Of a stretch of 64,000 bases of DNA, positions 22,077 through 31,512 are shown piece by piece. How positions within the stretch are numbered: position 1 is the stretch's first letter; each line of letters begins with the position of its first letter. Position numbers and translations under genes: made by a program. The notes beneath the pieces were generated by a model that worked only from the letters and a program-made list of their open reading frames with translations, had not been told where the DNA came from and made no database searches. Source of the stretch: Dactylis glomerata (taxonomy: Eukaryota > Streptophyta > Magnoliopsida > Poales > Poaceae); the NCBI GenBank assembly GCA_007115705.1, contig QXEO01000817.1, positions 1,346,500 through 1,410,499 of the forward strand, in the 5' to 3' direction.

Positions 22077-23210
22077 ATGGCCAACTTCACATATGGAGAA
22101 GTGTTTGAAAGTGATGCACCAAGGTCATCAAGGCCCTCAAGATCCACTGCTCAATATAGGATATCCTATAATGAGGATCTCATGTCACCAAACCCAGAAG
22201 GGGATGATGGAGATGCACATCCATCCGCCTTTCCTTGTTTTAACTTCTTGAGTGATGCAGGAATTCTTGATGATTTCTTGCTCCTTATTAACAGGGTTGG
22301 GTTGACAGATTATGTGGCAGATGAAAGAGACCAATATGCTTTGCTTACAAAGACTTTCGTTGAAAGTTTTAAATTTATTAACTCTCATTACAACCCTTCT
22401 GTTGCATTTAAGATTTATGATAAGTCTATCACCATGTCTTTGGAGAGGTTTTGTTCTATTTTAGGTATTACCATGTTTGGAACGGCCCAGAAGATACAAA
22501 ATCACCCCGCTGATTTATTGGAGCTTTACCGAGGGGTGACCAATGATGACGACCGCAACGCACAGCGTGGCAAGATAAGAAATATTCAGCTCCCAGCTAT
22601 TAGATATTTTACTTACTATCTTGCAACTAGTGTACTTGGTAGAGAAAACACTAGCAATATCTCCAACTATCATTTAGCTTTTCTAGCTACCGCTCTTGAT
22701 ATTGGTAGGAAGTATAACCTTGGTGCTGTTATTGCTCGTCGCCTAGCCGCTAGGGGACCTATTTATGGAGGTATTATTGCCGCGCGTATTGTTGCTGAGC
22801 TAGGACTTTCTATTGCTCCTAATGATGTATTGTTGGCTCCACAGAGGCTTGATCTTGCTGCTATGAAACTCCATCACTTTGTTACTGCTAACTCTTGTGC
22901 AGGGAAATTAGTTTACAGGATGTTATTCATTGATGGAGAGGAAAGGGAAATTCCCTTGCCTCAGCTTAACTTGTTCAGCATTCACGTGAAGCCATGGTCA
23001 CGCACGAAGGTGGAGTTGGACGATCAGCTTAGGCTGCTTGGTTTCAACATCCAACACGGCGTGGTGGTCCAGGAGGAAGAGGAGGAGCCGCCCTATCATT
23101 TCACCACGTACCACTCCGGGGAGTCCTCAAACTCATATCAGGACGATGGTGCTTCTTCGTCACACTATGGAGGCGCCACCTCATGGCAGAGTTGGCCGAG
23201 TTGGGATTGA
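22077..23210 (+). CDS. Element A accessory ORF, ATHILA-ORF1-like protein
   Basis: The ORF is intact, 377 residues, starting at an ATG 8 bases after a possible acceptor (tttag, 22064-22068) that pairs with gtatgt at 21851. This gives a 218-bp leader intron. The acidic N-terminus (about 1-45) is followed by an all-alpha-looking globular core (about 50-310) with a pattern of aromatic residues and an SLERFCSILGI segment. That pattern recalls the ATHILA ORF-1 family of plant retroelement proteins. The tail is Glu-, Ser-, Tyr- and Trp-rich. No transmembrane segment is obvious, so an envelope role is not supported. The Copia accessory ORF (28153-29672) has a comparable layout. The function is unknown. 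Confidence 0.7.
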   Translation: MANFTYGEVFESDAPRSSRPSRSTAQYRISYNEDLMSPNPEGDDGDAHPSAFPCFNFLSDAGILDDFLLLINRVGLTDYVADERDQYALLTKTFVESFKFINSHYNPSVAFKIYDKSITMSLERFCSILGITMFGTAQKIQNHPADLLELYRGVTNDDDRNAQRGKIRNIQLPAIRYFTYYLATSVLGRENTSNISNYHLAFLATALDIGRKYNLGAVIARRLAARGPIYGGIIAARIVAELGLSIAPNDVLLAPQRLDLAAMKLHHFVTANSCAGKLVYRMLFIDGEEREIPLPQLNLFSIHVKPWSRTKVELDDQLRLLGFNIQHGVVVQEEEEEPPYHFTTYHSGESSNSYQDDGASSSHYGGATSWQSWPSWD

Positions 23211-23230
23211 TCTCCACTTAGGCCAAGAGC

Positions 23231-23246
23231 CTAAGCTTGGGGGGAG
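23231..23246 (+). other. Internal polypurine-tract copy in element A
   Basis: ctaagcttggggggag is identical over 16 bases to the terminal tract at 25124-25139. It lies 20 bases after the accessory ORF stop. A similar motif follows the accessory ORF of element B. Confidence 0.6.
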
Positions 23247-25123
23247 GTACGCCGATGATTCACTCATCTACATATCATATTCTGTCGAACCTTTGTATAT
23301 CCATGTTTCACTTTCTCTATTGTTTTGGTTCTTACTTCTGCTTTCCAAAACACAAAAAGACCAAAAATATTTCCGTTGTTTCTCTCTATTTGGTTCTTTA
23401 GTTTTCTACCTTTGATTTGCTTTATTTGCTATTTCCTTCCGCTTTTGCTTCGAAAATCGAAAACCCCAAAAATATTTGTTGTTCTTCTTCGGTTTTGTAA
23501 AGTTTGTTGCAGAGTCCAGTCTCCCGTTACTCCATTGGAGCTTGGTATTCGCTTTATACTATTCAAGCCACACAAGTGAAGAGCAATAATGACGACATAT
23601 GACAATCCGAGAGGTGGTAAGAGGCTGGTATGAACTCTATTTGTTTTCATTTTTGTACATATACTCATCTATGTGGACATGCTTAGTTAGTTCATGTAAG
23701 GTATATGTCATCTAATGGATGCTTGGTAGTTCTTGCTTTCATATGATTAGTTTCAATCTACTATTAGCCTGTAGCATGTCATGTAGACGCTTGCATGCAT
23801 TGTTTTATTCATAGTATGGTATGATATTGTGGTATCCACCTCTGAAAGCTTCATTTGAATCGACTTGGCACATGCTCAAGCATGCATATGACTGAACAAA
23901 AAGTCAATTAAGCCTCAATGATCTAAATTGCCTCAGAGTTCTTGTATCATTTTTATGCCTATATTAATTTTGTTTTGTCGCAAGCATGATTATGATAGTT
24001 ATTGCTCTCTCGATTGTCGCTTCCCATTCTTTTGCTAGCCTTCACTTGTACTGAGTATGAGCTCTACTCGTGCATCCAATTACCAAAAACCAAGTCTTCC
24101 AAAGAGTCCACTATAAATTCCTATGCATGGTATTTGTAAGCCATTCCAAGTAAATTTTCATGTGCTACCTTTCAAAACTTTCAACTACTTCTCATTTTGT
24201 GCCACTGTTTTTAGCTCATGGGGACGTAGTGGTCGGAATTGCTATCTTCCATATTAAATTAAGTACCCTTCGACTAGGCAGCTTCATCTGCTCGTCATTA
24301 ATTTTGCAAGGGAGCTGGTCAGACCATTATAATCTTAATTCTAAAAGAAAGAAAAAAGGCACTCCTCCAAAGGATTGTGAAAGTTGGTGGGCACCCGATG
24401 GAATCGGTTAGCCATGGTTTGAGAAAGGAAAAAGGTGGGGAGGAGTGCCAAAGCTTTATAAAAGAGCACCAATGTGCCAATTTTCAAAGAACTCGGAACC
24501 GCTCTCACTTGTTTATTATGGAAGATAGTAAGTCCCCAGTGCTAGTCGTTGACATAGAACAACCACCTCTCAAAAGAAATTTTTATCTCTGTTTTACAAA
24601 TGAAAAGCTCTAGCACATGTTAAATCACTGCTTCCCTCTGCGAAGGGCCATTCGTTTACTTTTATGTTGAGTCACCATCTTCTAACTTTAAGCACTTCTT
24701 GAGAGCATAGCTGTTATTCTTAGTGTAATGTGCTTGTCCCAGAACACGGTTAATTATGGTATAACTTTGATGCTTGTATCTTTGATATTTCTACTTCTAG
24801 TCTTCCCTTGGACTTCAGAGGTGCCTCAGCATTTATGTTTTGCTCTACAAATAAAGGCAAGTGGGATACCATTCTCTCATATCATTTATGCATATTACAA
24901 TCTTGTAGCTTCTCTTGCACATGTTACTTGTTATTAGTGCATTGGCACTCTTTCATAGCTTGCTTGACTATGAGGTGACATTAGTTGCATATTTCTTATT
25001 ATGAATTGCCTGAGTACTTGATCACATAGTTAGTATATATACATCATATGAGCAAATGTGTTCGTGAAAGTTTCTTTTATCGCTCTCAGTTGTTAACTGA
25101 ATTGCTTGAGGACAAGCAAATAG
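23247..25123 (+). other. Element A 3' non-coding internal region
   Basis: About 1.9 kb without a credible ORF. Part of it (about 24380-24690) matches, in reverse orientation, the 3' internal region of element B that now flanks T2 (35498-35630 and 46915-47080). This shows that A and B are relatives. Confidence 0.6.
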
Positions 25124-25140
25124 CTAAGCTTGGGGGGAGT
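25124..25140 (+). other. Element A polypurine tract
   Basis: ctaagcttggggggagt sits directly before the 3' LTR start tgatacg and would prime plus-strand synthesis. Confidence 0.85.
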
Positions 25141-26537
25141 TGATACGTCCAAAACGTATCTACTTTCTCGAACACTTTTGCTATTGTTTCTCCTCTAATT
25201 TGTGTGTTTTGAATATAACTAACACGGACTGACGCTGTTTTCAGCAGAATTGCTCTGGTGTCTCGTTTTTGTGCAGAAATTCAACTTCCAGTAAAAATTC
25301 GGGAAAAATCATGAAAAATCCTATTTCACCAGAAGACCCACGGAGCCAGAAGACCGGAGGGAGAAGTGGCTCGAGGCACCGTCACAAGGTGGTGGCGCGG
25401 CCCAGCTCTGGCCGCGCCACCCCTATGTGAGGTGGCCCCAGGCTCCCTCTCGACCTCCCGTCTCACGTACATATACCCCCTGACGACTTGAGATAAAGGG
25501 GGGGGCGTTTTTCCGAGATAGACTCCCGCTGCGCCGCCGCCATCAGAAACCGCGATTTGGAACCAGAAACTCCGTTCTGGCACCCTGCCGGGACGGGGAT
25601 TCGGAGGAGATCTTCATCACCATCACCACCGACACTCCTCCATCGACCATCCATGACTCCCCCATCCATGTGTGAGTAATTCCCCCGCTGTAGGTGAGGG
25701 GATGGTAGGGATTGGATGAGATTGTTCATGTAATTTGATATGAGATTGATAGGGCATAGTGCCTAGTATCTTTATTTAGTGCCTATGACATTGTTGCAAC
25801 TTGTTGTGCTTAATGCTTGTCACTTTGGGCCCGAGTGCCATGATTTCAGATCTGAACATGTTATTATTTCTATGATGATACTTGTTGTTTATGGTCTTAC
25901 CTACAAGTTGTATACACATATTGTTGTCCGGAACCCGAGGCCCCAAAGTGACAGAAATTGGGATAACCGGAGGGGATGGCTATGATGTGAGGATCACATG
26001 TGTTCACCGAGTGCTAATGCTTTGCTCTGGTACTTTATTAAAAGGAGTACCTTAATTACCAGTAGTTTCCCTTGAGGCCCTGCTGCAACAGGCTGGTAGG
26101 ACAAAAGATGTCATGCAAGTTTCTCCTTGTGAGCACGTACGACTATATACGGAACACATGCCTATGATTGTTTGTACTAGGATGCTTTATCATTATTTAT
26201 CTGCAATGCCCGTATCTCATTGATTTCATGAATTATCTTATCCATGCAACGCCCGTTATCCATCCCTATGCCTACAGTATTTGTTCCTACTGTTTACAAC
26301 CGTTACTATTACTGCTGCTATTTTACTACTGTTGTTACTGTTTCACTACTATCACTGCTATAAAACTGTTGCTACTGATAAACCGCTGCGAGTAAGACTG
26401 TTTCCAGGTGCAGCTGAATTGACAACTCAACTGTTAAGGCTTACATATATTCTTTGGCTCCCCTTGTGTCGAATCAATAAATTTGGGTAATACTTCCCTC
26501 GAAGACTGTTGCGATCCCCTATACTTGTGGGTCATCA
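25141..26537 (+). repeat. Element A 3' LTR
   Basis: Intact, 1397 bp, from tgatacgtcc to gtcatca. The GC-rich palindrome is at 25391-25421, a TATA-like acatatac near 25468, and the leader hairpin near 25580. Element T1 inserted in the 5' LTR at the position equivalent to this TATA-like stretch. Confidence 0.93.
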
Positions 26538-26542
26538 TATCC

Positions 26543-27038
26543 CAAAGGCTCGGATTTCTCTCTTTGTGGCTTCACGGATTCGGATTGGGCCGGTGACAAG
26601 GATGATAGGAAATCAACCTCCGGAGCTTGCCAATTTCTTGGTAGGTCTTTGGTGTGTTGGTCTTCTAAGAAGCAAAATTGTATATCTCTCTCCACCGCCG
26701 AAGCCGAATATATTGCCGCCGCAAGTGGATGCACTCAATTGTTGTGGATGAGGCAAACTTTAAAGGAATATGGTGTCAATTGTGACAAAGTGCCTCTTTT
26801 ATGTGACAATGAGAGTGCTATCAAGATAGCCTATAATCCGGTGCAACATTCAAGAACTAAGCATATTGAGATCCGGAATCATTTTATTAGAGATCATGTT
26901 GCCCGTGGTGATATTGAGCTTGCATATGTTAGCACCAAGGATCAACTTGCCGACATATTCACGAAGCCCCTTGATGAAGCAAGATTTGGATATTTGAGGA
27001 ATGAGCTAAATATCATTGATTCAAGGAGTGTGGCTTGA
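26543..27038 (+). CDS. pol: Copia pol, 3' part (RNase H)
   Basis: This continues the Copia pol frame from 4496 when the insert and one tatcc copy are ignored. The piece holds most of the Copia RNase H: an early DSDWAGD motif, the TAEAEYIA motif, the CDNESAI motif and the terminal ADIFTKPL motif, ending in TGA at 27036-27038. Acidic residues of the RNase H active site are present, and there are no internal stops. The ATG at 26649 is only an internal Met, so I start the feature at the insertion boundary. The activity would be to degrade the RNA strand of RNA-DNA hybrids during reverse transcription. Confidence 0.92.
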
Positions 27039-27539
27039 GCATCTTGCAAATACACCTATTCTTCAATACTTGTTTGGTTTAGGTGTGGGCATAGAGATAG
27101 GGGGAGTGCGGTCCTAATTAATTGGGCTATCCCTCCCCCATAATGCCAATAGTGACAAAATTGCTCTCTTTCTATCATTTTTGTGATATATGAGTTTCAA
27201 TGACGAGTATTGGTTATGGACCCAAGATATATCTTCGCGGTCCAATGCCATAACACTCATACATGGTGGCCTCGGCCACCGACCTCTTCTTTTCGAAGAG
27301 TTGATTCCTTGCAAATTCTATTTGAGTTTATTGAACTTTTTCGTCTTTGTCTCTATCCTTGAAATGGGAAGGCACTTGCATTGGATTTTCCAAAGATTTC
27401 TTGTGTTTGCAATGTCAAAGTGCCGAGAACCACTCCTTGCATGTTTTTCTATCCTAAGCCCACTTATCTAAAGCCCGGCATCCTATCTTGCATGCCCAGA
27501 TTTTCCTGAAATCAAAGTTATCTGTTTTGGGTCATCTTG
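27039..27539 (+). other. Copia spacer between pol and accessory unit
   Basis: Non-coding. It includes an AGGGGGAG motif at 27099-27106 that matches the core of the Copia polypurine tract, then AT-rich sequence leading to the palindrome cluster at 27540. Confidence 0.5.
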
Positions 27540-27800
27540 ACCGGCTATAGCCGGTCTGTCTCCAGAAATAGCCGGGGTGCGGCTTTAGCCGGCCCACCCG
27601 TCTATAGCCGGCCTGGGGTTTTCGAGCCCATCTCTTTAGGCTGTGGGGGTGAGGGTTTCCTCAGTTACCCACCCCCCACGCCTATCTTCCTGCTCGAGCC
27701 TCTCCCTGGTGCCGCCGCCGCAGTCCGTCGCCTCTCCTCCGGCCGCCGGTTCCCCCAATCGGCTGGCCACCCTCTCCGGCGTCCTCCCCTATGGATCAGG
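27540..27800 (+). promoter_or_regulatory. Internal LTR-like palindrome cluster and leader before the Copia accessory gene
   Basis: accggctatagccggt (27540-27555), cggctttagccgg (27580-27592) and ctatagccggcc (27602-27613) repeat the palindromic unit found just upstream of the TATA box in the 3' LTR (30371-30570). A CT- and CCGCC-rich stretch like a plant 5' leader follows, up to an ATG at 27791. I see no clear TATA box. Confidence 0.5.
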
Positions 27801-29672
27801 GTACCCTCCCCTACCTCTCTCTCTCTCTCTCTCCCTAGCTCTCTCTAGGGTTAGGGTTAGTTGATTTTATGGTACCTTGTTGTTCATCTGGGAATGTTTG
27901 ATTTCGTGATTCCTCCTGCATTGCATAGATTGAAATGCTTGACTAGTTTTGGTGGCCTATTCCTAAGATTTCGAATTGTGTCATCTGGTCCGGCTAAAGC
28001 CGGTGTCAGACCGGCTATTGCCGGCCTGAGACCGGAAATAGCCGGTGTAGATCACCAAGTACTGTCATGCTGTTTCCTTTTGTGCTATTGCTCTTTGATC
28101 CTCTGGCATGCATGCTCATTCTCTATGCTATCTACCTATGTACTGTTTGCAGGTGGTTCTCGACCCAAGAGGTCTCGCTATGTTGATCCCTCTCTTGCCC
28201 GCCGTCAAGAGCATCAAGATGCTCGTATGACAGCTGCTATGAAGAAGAAGCGGTTGGAAGATCGCAAGAAGAAATCTCTGTTTGCTAACATTGGTGATCT
28301 CAAGAAGTTGTCCAAGCAAGAGTACCGTGAGTTCCGTGAACAGAAGTTCTATGCCTTGCCTAGGGACATCGACAGTGGTTCCTTCTATCGGTCAGAGCAT
28401 TAGAGGATTTATGAGCAGGTGTATGAGACCATGAGCACCAAGGTTTGCCCCATGAAGTTCACCAACATTGCAGCGTTGTCCAGGGATGAGTACTTTGCTG
28501 ATGCTCTCTGGGTCACTCAGAAGTTGGGTTTGCACAAGTTGATGGTATTCAGACAAGACTATAATCCTCGTTTGATTCAGCAGTTCTTTGCCACTTTGGA
28601 GTTTGACACTAGGGATGAGGTTGGGTTCACTTGGATGACAGGTGAAGTGAGGAAGAGCTCCACCATCTCTCGCTTCGGGCAGCTTTTGGGCTATAGGTTT
28701 GATGGCATTCATCGACCTAGAGGTGCCCGCTTGCACCTTGACACCACAGAGTACAACAAGAGGAAGATCCAGTGTCTCTATGGTCCCGGGGGCAGAGCGG
28801 GAGAGACTGCAAATCTCCTTCCCCTCTATGATATTCTGCTTCGGATGTTCCGTGCCAACATTGCTCCAAGTGGGGGCAACAATGATTCTATCAGAGGTGG
28901 TCTTGTGCATTTACTCCACCATGCTCGTCTTGTCTTCGAGGCCGGAAGAGATTGTGAAGGGATGGAGCTCGATGTGATGTACTTCATCTTCATGGAGATG
29001 AAGATTGCTATGCTTGATAGGAAGATCCCTCCTTATGCTCCATTTATCATGAGGCTCATCATTGACAGAGGCATTGAAGGAGACTTTGAGATTGAGCAAG
29101 ATTTGCTTGATGAAGAGTTGGAAGTGCACAAGCCCAACAAGCTCTACAAGAAGACCGCTCATTTGGTGTCTAGCACCTCAAGTGCTTATCCCACTTCGAG
29201 TGATGTGTTGGGTGGCAACCGCTATGCTAGTGGTTCTAGGAGGAAGAATGCGGATCCACCAAGTGGTGGAATGGGTCAAGAGATGAAGAAGCTCAAGTGG
29301 TGGCAAAGGGCTTTGTTTTGCATGAACAATGATGTGCGTCAAACTCAATACAAGGACTATGTGGACCGCAAGCACATTCACAAGAAGCAAAGGGATTTGG
29401 ATGCTCGTTTGAGGGCTGTGGAGAAGGGCAAAGGAGCTAGCCATGAAGAGGAGTCCCAAGAGCAAGGTCTATCCGAGGACACTTTTTCATTTGGCAAGTG
29501 GAATGAGGGCTCATCTTTTGATTGGAAGGAGTTAGCCGAAGTCACCTCCAAGGGCAAGGAAGCCATTGATGAAGAAGAGGAAGAAAGAGATGAAGATGAT
29601 GATGAAGAGGAAGAAGATGATGACCAAGAAGATGATGAGGATGATGAGGACTTTGATGACATTGAGGAGTGA
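27791..29672 (+). CDS. Copia accessory gene, probably spliced, with one in-frame TAG
   Basis: Proposed structure: exon 1 is 27791-27800 (ATG and three more codons begun), a GT-AG intron is 27801-28152 (donor gtaccc, acceptor tttgcag), and exon 2 is 28153-29672. Splicing joins a Met start in frame to the long ORF. A TAG at 28401-28403 splits exon 2, and the frame continues after it without shift. The N-terminus is very basic (Arg/Lys). The middle (after 28404) looks globular and alpha-helical, with a region resembling the ATHILA ORF-1 type pattern (LIQQFFATLEF, then a RFGQLLGY motif). The C-terminal 40 residues are almost all Asp/Glu. Extra ORFs after pol are known in SIRE-type elements and are often called envelope-like, but I see no signal peptide or membrane segment. 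Confidence 0.6.
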
Positions 29673-30140
29673 TCTCGTGTTGTTGTCTCCCTTTTTGGCG
29701 TCTTGATGCCAAAGGGGGAGAATGTCCTATTTGCATGTGTTTCCATTTGGATTTGTGGTTTTCCATTTGGATTTGGTTGGGTCACAAGCTCTTATATCGT
29801 GTGCTTGCTCGCTTGTGTCCCATGGCTGAACTTATCATCTACTACTATGTGTTGAACTATATGCTTATGCTTATTATGTGTAGTAGAACTTATGATTATC
29901 GTTATTAATCCTACTTGCTATATCTTGTCATATTATATGTTTGTTGATTATGTGCTATTGAACTATTATATATCTTGTGCACATATGGATCACATTATAA
30001 AATCTAGGGGGAGTTCTTATTGTTGATGTGTCTTTGTATTCAAATACAAAACTTAAAATAAGGCACATAGCAAGGGGGAGCTCCGTCTATATTTTATATC
30101 GTTTGAAACATGCAAAATTATGTATTGTCATCAAACACCA
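29673..30140 (+). other. Copia 3' untranslated region with repeated purine-tract motifs
   Basis: No ORF. The octamer AGGGGGAG occurs at about 29713-29720, 30006-30013 and 30073-30080, before the true tract at 30144-30151. Confidence 0.6.
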
Positions 30141-30153
30141 AAAAGGGGGAGAT
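30141..30153 (+). other. Copia polypurine tract
   Basis: aaaagggggagat directly precedes the 3' LTR start tgaaagag and would prime plus-strand DNA. Confidence 0.8.
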
Positions 30154-31332
30154 TGAAAGAGCATTTCCCGCCTAATTGATTTTGGCGTTTGTTAACAATA
30201 CATTATCTATTAATGTGGTGATTATGCTTTGCAGGATTTTATTATATTCTTGCACAAGATATTGGGTTTCCTATGTTATACTTGATAATTATCATTACCC
30301 AAAGGAAATTCTAGAGGAAATGGTGATAATATGCTCTGGGAGAAGTTTCATATGAAGCTTGGTCAGGAAGACCGGCTTTAGCCGGTCCCCAGACCGGCTA
30401 TAGCCGGCCTGCTCATTTTCGGAAGGGGCAATGCGCCTCTGGCGTAACCCGGCTATTTGTCTGGCTATTTCCGGCAGGGCCGGATATTTCAGACCGGCTT
30501 TAGCCGGTGTGGAGGCCGGCTTTAGCCGGTGTGACCGGCTTTAGCCGGACTTAACTCCGGCTTTAGCCGGACATTCCTGGCAGGCAACGGTCAGATTTTG
30601 GGGGGGGGGTATAAATACCCCCACCTTCTTCCCCAATGTGTAGCTCGTCCAAAATTGAAGAACACCATTATTTTGAGCCACCAAATCAACTAGATCTCCT
30701 CCCTCAACCCACCAAAGCTCTTGATCTTTGGAGAATCGAAGGAGAAGACCATCATCTACATCCTCACCGAAGCGATTTGATTTCCCCTCTCATTTGCTTG
30801 AGGGCCCTTGTGTCTTGGGTTCCCTTGTGTCCCAAGACCTTGATTTGTGTATTTGATATATTGCTACTTGTTGTTTGACAGCATTGTGTTGTGCTTGGGA
30901 GCCTCCAATTCGGTTGTGGATGCGTGCCCCAAGATTGTAAAGGCCGGTTCCGCCTTGAGGAATCCCTTAGTGGAAAGTGAGCTAGGCCTTTGTGGTGGAA
31001 GCTTGCACCGGAGAATAGGGTGAGCCTTTGTGGCGTTGGTTAGGCCTTTGTGGCAACCACACCCCTCCAACGTAGACGTACTTCCCCTAAAAAGGAAGGA
31101 ACTACGGGAATTACATCCGTGTCTCCGTGTGCTCCACTCTCGGTTACCTCTATCCTTTATTGCCTTTATATCTTGTATCTTGCTTAGCTTGCTAGTTGTC
31201 ATATAGGTAAATTCACCTTAGTTGCATATCTAGAGAATTTACCTTTTGTGTCAAGCCTAAATTGAAAAAGTATTAAAACTTGAGTAGCACCTATTCACCC
31301 CCCCCCCTCTAGGTGCCCTTACGATCCGTTCA
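30154..31332 (+). repeat. Copia 3' LTR
   Basis: 1179 bp from tgaaagag to gatccgttca, with short inverted ends TGAA/TTCA. It contains the U3 palindrome cluster, a TATA box, and a poly-C run just before the end. The 5' partner is outside the window, so age cannot be judged. Confidence 0.75.
30371..30617 (+). promoter_or_regulatory. Copia LTR promoter: palindrome array and TATA box
   Basis: At least five perfect or near-perfect palindromes of the form ccggctttagccgg or ccggctatagccgg lie between 30371 and 30570. The TATA box tataaata is at 30610-30617, after a G-run and before a C-run. Such palindromes could bind a dimeric host factor; this is inference. Confidence 0.65.
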
Positions 31333-31512
31333 GTTCTGAGAGGAGTTAATGAATTGAGCAACATAATTCAAGTAAAGAGAATGAGAATCACCAAGTTCTG
31401 AACTGCAGTGACATTCACTGAGCTACTCCAAGTTCTGAACTAACAAAAGAATGAATATACTGCTTTATTTACTTTCTCTGAATTTATCTACAGCTACTGT
31501 TGTGAGTCAAAT

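Larger units (their letters stand above)
4497..26537 (+). mobile_element. Gypsy element A, Athila-like, gag-only (non-autonomous), with nested Tekay-type element
   Basis: Both ends are defined: the LTR starts tgatacgtcc and ends gggtcatca, and the target duplication is tatcc (4492-4496, 26538-26542). The 5' LTR is split by element T1 (4827-17460, duplication catat). Without the insert, the 5' LTR is 1393 bp and the 3' LTR (25141-26537) 1397 bp, the difference being one 4-bp indel. By eye I count about nine substitutions between them (roughly 0.6-0.7%). The primer site fits tRNA-Asp. The internal region has a gag-protease ORF and an ATHILA-ORF1-like ORF but no reverse transcriptase or integrase, so enzymes must come from a relative. 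Element B in this window shares its 3' internal region and primer-site type. Confidence 0.9.
1..31332 (+). mobile_element. Ty1/copia element, SIRE/Maximus-like, 5' end outside window, interrupted by a nested Gypsy element
   Basis: The order gag, protease, integrase, reverse transcriptase, RNase H is that of a Copia element. It then has an extra ORF, a polypurine tract and a 3' LTR of about 1.18 kb, which is typical of the SIRE/Maximus lineage. The 5' LTR and gag start lie left of the window. Positions 4497-26537 are a foreign Gypsy element. The 5-bp target duplication tatcc is at 4492-4496 and 26538-26542, and the pol reading frame runs straight on when one copy and the insert are ignored. 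The bases after the 3' LTR (gttct, 31333-31337) should be its own target duplication, but the partner is outside the window. The lineage is inferred from gag style, LTR length and the extra ORF. Confidence 0.85.

Noticed and set aside
22077..23210. Envelope glycoprotein in element A
   Set aside because: No signal peptide, no hydrophobic membrane segment and no glycoprotein-like cysteine pattern; the composition is that of a soluble helical protein.
27815..27860. CT microsatellite and agggttagggttag as telomeric repeat
   Set aside because: Only two telomere-like units. Better read as a leader CT tract and telo-box-like motif near an intron start.
28419..29672. Independent 417-codon gene starting at 28419
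   Set aside because: The frame starts with GTG and is continuous with the upstream ORF except for one TAG, so it is the second part of the same accessory gene.
29378..29785. Ser-rich minus-strand ORF opposite the Copia accessory gene
   Set aside because: It is the mirror of the GAA/GAT-rich acidic tail; low complexity explains the open frame.
30371..30570. CRISPR-like array of regular repeats
   Set aside because: Repeats are palindromic with irregular spacing and no spacers of constant length, and the context is a plant LTR promoter.
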